A DNA stretch of 22,064 nt from IMG/VR virus record IMGVR_UViG_3300010166_000004, positions 1 to 22,064 of that record. One strand, 5' to 3'. The notes beneath the pieces were generated by a model. The model was not told where the DNA came from. It was given only the letters and a program-made list of their open reading frames with translations, and searched no databases. Numbering within the stretch: the first letter of the stretch is position 1; each line of letters opens with the position of its first letter. The DNA comes from a virus. This document shows positions 5,867 to 13,800 of the stretch, one piece after another. The translations under genes and the position numbers were made by a program.

Positions 5867-8800
5867 GGTCGAGTGCCTTCCGATCTAACTGCTGGGCGTT
5901 CTGATGGAGTGTAATCCTCAGAGCGTGTACGAGCAAACGTCGTCCTGCGAAACACCCCATACTGAATGATCGCGGCAAAGACTGGCAAGGGTGTGGTCTG
6001 AACTGCGGCTCCACGAAGTGTGATCTTGACCAGATTGGTCGGCGTATTGGCGGGAGTGACTTGGACAATCGAGAAACCGACGCTTTCCCTAGCGGCAGCA
6101 ACTTGGACTGGCAAGGCAGTGGTTTGGGCCGCTGCCAGGTCTTTCTTGAACTCTGGTAGTAAAGCTGTCGCAACTTGAATAGGAACGGTGGTGGTTTGGG
6201 CCGCTGCAGCCGCCACCCGTATCGTCTCTGTCGCCACTTGAATCGGCAGAGGCGTAGTTTGACCAGTACTGAGATTGACGCCTGGTAGTGGCAGCGTTGC
6301 TGATGCGGTCTGAGTCGGAACTGTCGTCGTTTGAGTAGCTGTCGCCGAAACGCGAACTGTTTCTGTCGCTGTTTGAGCGGGCAGCGAGGTCGTTTGAACT
6401 GCGACCGCGTTAAGGCCTGGTATGATAATTGTACCAGTCGCGGTCTGCGCAGGCAGCGCGGTAGCTTGAGCCGCCACCGCCGATACCACATCGACCTGTG
6501 TCGCCGTCTGCGTAGGAAGCGCCGTAGCTTGTGTAGCAGAAGCAGCAACCCGAACCGTCTCGGTCGCGGTCTGGGTCGGCAGCGCTGTCGTTTGGGCTGC
6601 AGAAGCAGCAACCCGAACCGTCTCGGTCGCGGTCTGGGTCGGCAGCGGCGTCGTCTGACCTGTAGTAAAGTTGAGGCCAGTAAGAGGAAGCGTCGCGGTC
6701 GCAGTTTGGGTTGGTAGTGCTGAAGTCTGAGTAGCAGTACCCGAGACGCGAACCGTCTCTGTGGCTACCTGAGTCGGCAGCGCGGTTGTTTGAGCCGCAG
6801 TAACTGCAACTAGAACTGTTTCGGTAGCGGTTTGAGTCGATAGCGCGGTCGTTTGAGCCGCAGTAGCTGAAACCCGAACCGTCTCAGTAGCTGTTTGTGT
6901 CGGCAGCGGAGTAGTCTGAGCCGCAGCAGCATTGACCACTGCGCTGGGAATTGTTCCAGTCGCAGTTTGAGTAGGTAGTGGCGTAGTCTGAACAGCCGCG
7001 TGGTTGACCAGAAGAATTTCCGATCCAACCTGAGTCGGCAGCGCGGTTGTTTGTATAGCAGCAGCTGAGACGCGAGCTGATGCTGCCGCCGTCTGAGTCG
7101 GTAGTGCGGTTATGCCTACGCCAGGCTGTGCGACGACAACATTGTCAATCGTTCCACTAAAGACTTGAGTATCAGCCTCAAGCGAGAACGCTGTATTGAT
7201 CGCAGTAAATGAACCGGTCTTAGTTCCATTGAAAACGCCAAAAGGTCCGACAACAACATCATCAGCATTATTAGTAGGATGATTGCTGATACGCAGACCA
7301 GACCCACTCGACACGGTCATGTCGAACGAGTAATTGTAGAGAATGCCAATTTGCAAACAGTTCGTCTGCGTTAAGAACTTCGTGCCACCAGAAGCAGTCG
7401 CAACACCACCAGAAATAGTTGTGCCGGTACCCTTGACCCACTCAGTATCAGAGTCAAAGGTTCCATTGCGAATGGCATTCAGAGCGGCAGCGACTATACC
7501 GACAATGGCTCTAGCTGTCGCAGTCTGTGTCGGCAGCGCTGTCGTTTGAGTTGCTGTAGCATTTACCGCTGTAACCGGTATCGTGCTTGTAGCAGTTTGC
7601 GTTGGTAACGCTGTTGTTTGCGTCGCTGTAGCACTAACCGCTGTGACAGGTACTGTCCCTGTTGCTGTCTGTGTCGGCAGCTCAGTGGTTTGTGAAGCTG
7701 TGGCGTTTGTTACCACCCCACCTAGGGGTGCTGTTAGTGCCTGCAGCTCGGCGTTGGATTTGCGCGTGGAGAAGAACTGGAAGCTCTTGATCCAAGAATT
7801 GTGCTGGAAGCTGGGGTCCCCCCCAATGCCCCCGAGAGATGCTCTATCAGGCGCTTGAGGTGTGTAAGCGTCGACCGCCGTGTAAACTGTGCCCCCATTC
7901 GCAACCGCCGCCCGATCATTGCTCCTATAAGCCACCGCCACCTTATGCGGCCCTAAGGTTACGAAGCTTCCAGCCCCTGTGTTCAATTCGGATAGCGCCC
8001 CAGAGAGGAGCACGTCAAACCGCCCGACTGTCCCAGAACCCCTTAGGTAGATGCCTTCAGTCGCCGCCGCATTGTGCGCAGCGAAAATATACGGGTTGCT
8101 AGCAACCATGACCCCGAGGGTCATGAAGCGCGCCGCGACGACAACGCTCCCTTCTGGTTGATTGAACCAGGACGAGAAATTCGTCCCGGTCATCATCGCG
8201 ATGTCAAGTGCGCGCGTGACAGCAGTAGTCGTCGTCGGAATATATGAGGTGGGAAAGGCGCCAAGTTCAACCTGGGCACCCCAAATGTCAATGCTACCGA
8301 TTAGAGCAGTATCGGTATCATTGCTACCATCCACCGGAAACCGTGTGTCGACCACATGAATGTTGCAATCACCACTGTTCGTAAATACACCAGTTAATAC
8401 AAAACGCTGCCACTGAGACGTTAGATTATATTTTTGTCCAACTCCAGTATTCCATGCGAAAGAATTGTTTGAATTCATGCGGAACTTGGTAGCGCCGCCG
8501 CTGGCACTACTCTTAGCCCACAAAGTCAAAGTATAGATTGCACCTGCACTAAAGGTGCCAGAATGATGCCAGAGTAACGCATCACCAGCAGCTAGGACAT
8601 TTACAGTTCGACCTGTGTTAGTGCCATCAGGGGCTGTAACAGTACCTCCGAGTGTAACTGCCTCTTTCAACCACGAGCCATCTGCAAAATCTTGGGATCG
8701 TGGTTGTATATTCGTCCGCTGCTCCTCAATCAGCAACCCGCGAGACTCATGCGTTACCGGATCATGGTCGAAGCGCGGGCCGTAGTAGGCTGAAGCACTA

Positions 8801-10191
8801 GTAGGATTATAAGAAGATGGTACGAGGCTTTCAGTAGCCTCAACTTGCCAACCAAAGAATTCAACATCCCCTGTTGATGCCGACACAAGGTCCCATTGAG
8901 GACCAGCTTCAAACTGAACCTGTCCCGCCGCCAAAGACGGAAAACTAAGAGCGAATTTTCGCCATGATGTCGTTGGCGTAAATTCTCTGAACCTCGCTTG
9001 CCCTTGGATGCCACCGTCACGTAAATTCAATGAGCCTGGGTACGCATTAGAAGAAGGGTAACGCGCCCAGAATGATACAAGAAGGGTACCGCCCGGTTGT
9101 GCCGGGACAATGGCCCCGATAGATTGAGACAGCGTAGTAAAGGCGACTCTGACCGCGTTATTGCCGCCGAGAGGATCGTCAATCCCCGTCGTGAACGTCG
9201 GCCCGTTGTTTACTGACCAACCGCTACTGTCCTGAGAGTATTGCGCGAGATTATGCGGTGCATACGCCAGCTTGCCTGTGCTGTCGTATATCGTCGCCAT
9301 CGACGGGCGCGAGAAGGTGACGCGGCTATCGAGAAGCCCTGTTGTAAAATCGAGATCAAGAGATGATGTGGCAGTAAGGTCTGTCAATAAATTAGATGAA
9401 AGCTCAAACCACGAAACGACAGCTTGATTGTATGCTTCTACAGTACCCGTTGCTGCTTGAGTCGGCAGTGCTGTGGTTTGATCAGCAGTGGCTGCAACTA
9501 CTGAAACAATCGTACTTGTAGCTGTCTGTGATGGCAGCGATGTAGTCTGGATGGCGCTAGCGACAACTGCTGGACTAAAATCGGAGGTTACAACAGCCGC
9601 TGTCGCACCAGTACCAGCAATATACCAACGCGAATTGCTACCATTCGCAGCACCGGTGCCTGTGATTTCCCATTCAACCTGAACGAACAAGTATTCATTC
9701 GAGAATGTTTGCGCGCCAGGATTAACTGTGCTCGTAAATGTGAAAGTTGCCGCAGTTGAATTAAGAGTCTGACCCGCAGCAGGAACTGAAACTGCTCCAA
9801 TACGAGTCGCATTGGACCCGTCAGCCGCAGAACCTTTCCAGAGCTGAATGCGAGGACGACCAATCGCACCAGTAGTGCTTGGACGGAACGCAAGGCTGAA
9901 CGTCCAATTAGCAGAAGCAAAAACTCCGCTATATGCATTCTCAGATCGCCACGCATTACCTACGGTATTGCTTAGCGCAGTGGTCGAAAGAGGATCGGTC
10001 GTTACAAAAGTCGCGGACCCAAGCTCTGTTCCAAAATCCATAACAGCATAGCGGGTTGCTGCAAGTTTTGCAACGACCCAGCCGTGCGTTGTAGTGCCTG
10101 CTGTAATGGTCGGCGACGTGCCTTCCTGCAGCGTGCCATACTGAGTACCGCCAACGGCAGCATTGTTTAGATAGAATGATCTAGTGGCCAT
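5851..10191 (-). CDS. Giant repeat-bearing phage fibre/spike protein, 1446 residues
   Basis: Domains by residue: 1-207, a beta-rich N-terminal domain (MATRSFYLNNAAVGGTQYG...); 210-250, two copies of a Q-T-T-x-L-P-x-Q-x-A-T repeat; about 277-315, an LDLDF...DSRVTF block; about 316-490 and 495-670, two carbohydrate-binding or spike-like jelly-roll modules ending in PTSYIPTTTTAVTRALD; 678-819, a concanavalin/LamG-like region; 830-895, three more repeats; 905-1019, another jelly-roll-like module (NGTFDSDTEWVKGTG); 1025-1400, seventeen repeats; then a basic tail. No enzymatic motif is visible. Position between portal and connector, plus this architecture, suggests a virion-surface fibre that binds a receptor or glycan. 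Start ATG at 10191 has an AGGTG site and lies in the end of the cysteine-rich gene. A tail fibre role cannot be excluded. Confidence 0.85.
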   Translation of the reverse strand: MATRSFYLNNAAVGGTQYGTLQEGTSPTITAGTTTHGWVVAKLAATRYAVMDFGTELGSATFVTTDPLSTTALSNTVGNAWRSENAYSGVFASANWTFSLAFRPSTTGAIGRPRIQLWKGSAADGSNATRIGAVSVPAAGQTLNSTAATFTFTSTVNPGAQTFSNEYLFVQVEWEITGTGAANGSNSRWYIAGTGATAAVVTSDFSPAVVASAIQTTSLPSQTATSTIVSVVAATADQTTALPTQAATGTVEAYNQAVVSWFELSSNLLTDLTATSSLDLDFTTGLLDSRVTFSRPSMATIYDSTGKLAYAPHNLAQYSQDSSGWSVNNGPTFTTGIDDPLGGNNAVRVAFTTLSQSIGAIVPAQPGGTLLVSFWARYPSSNAYPGSLNLRDGGIQGQARFREFTPTTSWRKFALSFPSLAAGQVQFEAGPQWDLVSASTGDVEFFGWQVEATESLVPSSYNPTSASAYYGPRFDHDPVTHESRGLLIEEQRTNIQPRSQDFADGSWLKEAVTLGGTVTAPDGTNTGRTVNVLAAGDALLWHHSGTFSAGAIYTLTLWAKSSASGGATKFRMNSNNSFAWNTGVGQKYNLTSQWQRFVLTGVFTNSGDCNIHVVDTRFPVDGSNDTDTALIGSIDIWGAQVELGAFPTSYIPTTTTAVTRALDIAMMTGTNFSSWFNQPEGSVVVAARFMTLGVMVASNPYIFAAHNAAATEGIYLRGSGTVGRFDVLLSGALSELNTGAGSFVTLGPHKVAVAYRSNDRAAVANGGTVYTAVDAYTPQAPDRASLGGIGGDPSFQHNSWIKSFQFFSTRKSNAELQALTAPLGGVVTNATASQTTELPTQTATGTVPVTAVSATATQTTALPTQTATSTIPVTAVNATATQTTALPTQTATARAIVGIVAAALNAIRNGTFDSDTEWVKGTGTTISGGVATASGGTKFLTQTNCLQIGILYNYSFDMTVSSGSGLRISNHPTNNADDVVVGPFGVFNGTKTGSFTAINTAFSLEADTQVFSGTIDNVVVAQPGVGITALPTQTAAASARVSAAAIQTTALPTQVGSEILLVNHAAVQTTPLPTQTATGTIPSAVVNAAAAQTTPLPTQTATETVRVSATAAQTTALSTQTATETVLVAVTAAQTTALPTQVATETVRVSGTATQTSALPTQTATATLPLTGLNFTTGQTTPLPTQTATETVRVAASAAQTTALPTQTATETVRVAASATQATALPTQTATQVDVVSAVAAQATALPAQTATGTIIIPGLNAVAVQTTSLPAQTATETVRVSATATQTTTVPTQTASATLPLPGVNLSTGQTTPLPIQVATETIRVAAAAAQTTTVPIQVATALLPEFKKDLAAAQTTALPVQVAAARESVGFSIVQVTPANTPTNLVKITLRGAAVQTTPLPVFAAIIQYGVFRRTTFARTRSEDYTPSERPAVRSEGTRPWALG
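5975..7115 (-). repeat. Protein-coding repeat array, 17 copies of a Q-T-T-x-L-P-T-Q-T-A-T unit
   Basis: This is the C-terminal array of the giant gene. The consensus unit is A-Q-T-T-A-L-P-T-Q-T-A-T-E-T-V-R-V plus a short Ala/Ser linker. Spacing is mostly 21 residues (63 bases) with some longer units of about 24-28 residues where a linker such as LPLTGLNFTTG is inserted. Most copies differ at synonymous positions while keeping the amino-acid pattern. Five further copies lie earlier in the same gene, at about 9461-9555 (two) and 7510-7710 (three). Confidence 0.92.
6536..6647 (-). repeat. Recent 63-base tandem duplication inside the repeat array
   Basis: The 49 bases at 6536-6584 recur exactly at 6599-6647, an offset of 63 bases, which is one 21-residue unit. 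Neighbouring units show many synonymous changes, so this pair looks recently duplicated or converted. Confidence 0.85.
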
Positions 10192-10438
10192 CGGGCACCT
10201 CCCTGAATGAGAAGGTGCAACGCGGAAGGTGCGCTATGTTGCTCGGATGCGTTGGCCAAACGTTACACCCGAACGACCAATATGTGTCCACTGTGTTGTG
10301 GATAGAGCAAAGACGTTTGCCTGAATCTTCTTTGGCAAGATAAGGACATGCGCCGTCAGACTGCTCCGGGAGCCCATCAATTGGTCCTCGGCAGCAGTCC
10401 CCGCACATGCAGCAATATCCTTCTCTCACCCACGCCAT
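10181..10438 (-). CDS. Small nine-cysteine protein (CxxCxxCC-type cluster, YkgJ/UPF0153-like)
   Basis: This 85-residue protein has cysteines at 9, 10, 12, 15, 16, 31, 44, 58 and 74, in the pattern CC-x-C-x-x-CC ... CPYL ... CSIH ... GCNVWP ... LPRC. The CxxCxxCC-like start, followed by spaced single cysteines within short hydrophobic contexts, resembles the small metal-binding cysteine-cluster proteins related to YkgJ/UPF0153, whose biochemistry is poorly known. I chose ATG at 10438 because it overlaps the preceding stop as TAATG; an in-frame codon at 10462 would add eight residues. The gene sits between two fibre-type genes and overlaps the next start by 11 bases. Zinc or iron-sulphur binding is inferred from cysteine spacing only. 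The absence of a signal peptide fits a cytoplasmic or virion-internal role. Confidence 0.78.
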   Translation of the reverse strand: MAWVREGYCCMCGDCCRGPIDGLPEQSDGACPYLAKEDSGKRLCSIHNTVDTYWSFGCNVWPTHPSNIAHLPRCTFSFREVPDGH

Positions 10439-10896
10439 TACAGAAACTGACCACCCAACCAAACGCGAGGGGGATTTGTTATGTCTCTTGGATCCAAGAC
10501 CTGGACCCTCTGATCACCTGTGCCAAACTGATAAGCTCTGATGGTTTCTCCTCTGAATGGCAAACTGATCTGAGCACCATTGTCGCGAACAAATTTCACC
10601 AGCTTAGATCGGACGAACCGAAAGTTGCCAGTCTCACCAGGAAAGACCGCTGTGTCCAGATCATCAGCGAACCTTTGCCCAAAGAGCCGGACATTGACGC
10701 ACCACCAGGTATCAAGCACAGCTGGAGTGACGAGAACCCCTCCGGCATCGAACACAGCAGGAGTGAGAAGCACATTGCCCAACTCGTCAATCGCCACATT
10801 AGGCATTGGTGTGCCTTGAGCATCGATCAAGTTGCGGTTGACTCCGACAGCGAGCCATCGAGCGCGGTTGAAGCATCTAAGATAAACATCGATCAT
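10438..10896 (-). CDS. Phage protein of unknown function in the fibre block
   Basis: This 152-residue protein begins MIDVYLRCFNRARWLAVGVN. It carries a short internal duplication (NVLLTPAVFDAG then GVLVTPAVLDTW), a WWCVNVRLFG segment, and a C-terminal QVLDPRDITNPPRVWLGGQF. The ATG overlaps the stop of the 1934-residue gene (ATGA), and its stop overlaps the cysteine-rich gene (TAATG), so it is firmly part of the operon. I do not recognise a named family. The length, lack of catalytic motifs and place suggest a virion component or a fibre assembly helper, but this is a guess from context. Confidence 0.8.
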   Translation of the reverse strand: MIDVYLRCFNRARWLAVGVNRNLIDAQGTPMPNVAIDELGNVLLTPAVFDAGGVLVTPAVLDTWWCVNVRLFGQRFADDLDTAVFPGETGNFRFVRSKLVKFVRDNGAQISLPFRGETIRAYQFGTGDQRVQVLDPRDITNPPRVWLGGQFL

Positions 10897-13800
10897 CGAC
10901 TGAGACCCTGGATGATTTGACGAAGGAAGCGCTTGCGGTAGTGTGTGAGCCTCTTATAATGAGCACGAAGGATATTGTGCCCGTGACCTCCATTCATTCC
11001 AAAAGCCAACTCAGACAACCCGATCGGAGACAGAGCGCTAGTGTCTTGTACAGGCGTGGCGCCTCTCACGGACCCAATAAGACCATTTTCTCGATAACCA
11101 AACACGACATTGTGAGCAGCATTCGGAATAATTGATCCCATCGTAAATGTGGACTGAACAGCCGTTGCGGCTCTTGAATAAAATTCAACCTCATTGTTAG
11201 CTATCATAGTGGCGGTATAGCTATTGTCCTCATTGCCAGAATTAAAGGCAAAGAGTTCTCGGGCATCATACGCACCACTCTGATCCATCACGAATGAGAC
11301 TGTTCCTTCTGTACTTGTAAACCATGAGGAGAATGCGGCTCCAGATATAGTCGCAAAATCAGCGGCCCGAGTGACCGCAGAAGCAACAGTCGGGATGTAT
11401 GATGTGGCAGAAGGACTTTGTTCTAACTGAGCACCCCAAAGCCAGGCCTGTCCCCCGGACCAAAAGAAGTCCGCATCATTAAGTGATGATGCAACCTTAA
11501 CGCCATAAAAGAGACTCGCAGGTGTAAGACTTGTGGCTTGTATTCTGTACCATCCATTACCAACATAATGGATGTTGCTATCCACAATAGTGGGGCTTTT
11601 AAATCCAGCAACACCGGCTTCTAGATCAAATGATGCACCACCCTCGAAACTTGGTACACTAAAAAATATGTAATACCATTTCCAAGTCGTGCTTTGTCTC
11701 TTCACATAAATGGAAAACGTATATGGGACACTTGGCGTTATAGAGATTTGGGGGGTCGTAACATGCGTCTCAGTGGCCGCCCACACACCAATTGCATCTG
11801 CTGTGTAGGTACCATCCGGAGCGGCAGTTCCAGCATCATTGGGATAGACGGTGACATTGCCATGCACCCAGTAGCCACTCGCTGCGGAGAAGTCACTAGA
11901 GCCAGACAACAGATTAGTGGCCTGAGCCTCAATCAGCAGTCCCTTAGGCTTGTAGGCCATAGGCAGAGCTTGCGTGAGAGGCACTGTGTCAGTGGGGATG
12001 TATGGTGTATGGATTGAACCTGCTTCGAGTTGAGCACCCCAAACCAATAAACCCCGAATGCCAACAAGAGTCACACTCAGATCAGCATTTGCGACATTCA
12101 ATTGAAAACGAACAGCACCCCCAGCCCCAGGGGTGCGAGTCATAGAGCAACGGTACCAACCATTACCTACGCCTTCAATACTGGCTCTAGTGACAGTGCC
12201 TGAACCAATTGCTGCCTCTGCTGAGCCCAACACTCCATTACGAATATCATAATACTGCCTAATCTCATTGGTTCCGTCATAAGTTCCAAAGGCAAACCAA
12301 TCTGTCGTTCCATCATACTTGACATACACTGACCAAGTATGAGGGATGATTGCTACGCCTATACCAGCTATGTAAGCATTTGCTGTTCCACCATTGCCCT
12401 CTATTCGATCCGCCGTCAAAGTACCATCTGGAGCAATTGCTACATTTGCTGTTCTAGCTCCAGCATCAGATGCCCACGTAGCTCCGGCCATATCCTGAGA
12501 TTTGGTTAGCAGGTTCCTCGCAAACGTCTCTGGCGGAGGAGGAGCCTCATCGTAGGCGAACTGTAAGGGGAACCCGTTGTATTGACCTTCACCTGTCTTC
12601 TTAGTGTACTCATTCGGGCCATAACCAAGCTCAATTTGAGCGCCCCAATGGTATCTCGTGCGCCCGATTGCTGTGTTCGGGTCTAAATCTGCGCTCGCAC
12701 TATGGATGTAGAACCTCGTGGCATTGTCTCCGCCGATCCAGCTAGCTGTGATAGATATGCGCCACCATCCATTTCCCACATCAGTGATCTTTGAATTTAT
12801 GTGAACTGCAAACTCTGCAATCGCCGACCCAAGTGTACCAGTACCCAGATTGAACCACTGACGGACCCTAGAATTACCATTATCATTCAAGACCATGACA
12901 ATCCAGTCATGATTACAACGTTTTACATAAATCGACCCTGTGTTGGTATTATATCCATGCCCAATTCTGGACATGACCGCCGGAATCAGAGTACAAGCAC
13001 CGCCTCCGGCAGCGGTCTCTGTGAGCAGCGTTCCGTTGCTTGCTCCATTAGGAGCAGTGGTGGCATTGACTGTGAGGGTCGTATTATTGGCACCCCAATC
13101 GCCACCAGTGAAGTTCTCACTGTCGCCGTAAATGATATTCTTAACTGAATACGCCTTGCGCGCACTGCGCTTGAAGGTAGCGGGGCGTGTGAGATAACCG
13201 CTTCCTGTGACAATGAGCGGCGTGGGCCCTGTATTAGGACCCTGTGACAGTTCCAGCTGTCCACCCCACACATAGAGACCCGACGTGCCATCACCAGCAT
13301 AAATGTCTCTATCTGGTGAAGGACCCGCTATGTCAGTCCTGGCCACGAACACGCCGAGGGTAATTCCACCCAAACCTAGCTGACTTGTTACTGAGCAGCG
13401 ATACCAGCCATTCCCCACATTCTCCATAGTGGGGGGATACCCGGCATATTGATTGGTTCCAGGACCGACGCCCAGAACCCCATTACCTAGATCAAACGTG
13501 TATGCTGTAGCCTGAAGGATTACAGTGGCAAATGTCCTCTCAGCCGCCTTCAGATAGAACGACCCACAGTAATAATTATCGGGAGTAGTTATACCAGATT
13601 GATAAGGACCATGCGAGTCGTTGTCTGTGGTGTCGATTATCTTGTCTGCCGTCAAGGTTCCATCTGGTGCTATTGTAGCATTTGTCGTGACTGTGACTCT
13701 CGCAAGAGCCCAAAAATCAAACTCATTAGCGCGGATTATGAGATTGCGGGCAGCCGGCACAGCCAGGTCGCCGCTGTGAGGATCATAGTCGAAGCGCGGA

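Noticed and set aside
5856-6611. A 251-codon minus-strand frame overlapping the repeat array
   Set aside because: It is the +1/+2 shadow of the 63-base repeats: the period is a multiple of three, so an alternate frame stays open. The product is Arg/Leu/Gln-rich with no domain structure.
6331-6717. Plus-strand 128-codon frame with regular Arg/Gly/Cys repeats
   Set aside because: Its regularity is inherited from the repeat array on the other strand; no ribosome site or plausible product.
5975-7115. Possible CRISPR array
   Set aside because: The regular repeat is in a long continuous coding frame, repeat units differ at silent sites, and there are no spacers of constant length with identical repeats.
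10348-10920. Plus-strand 190-codon frame
   Set aside because: Antisense to the 152-residue and cysteine-rich genes, which are fixed by ATGA and TAATG couplings; composition not protein-like.
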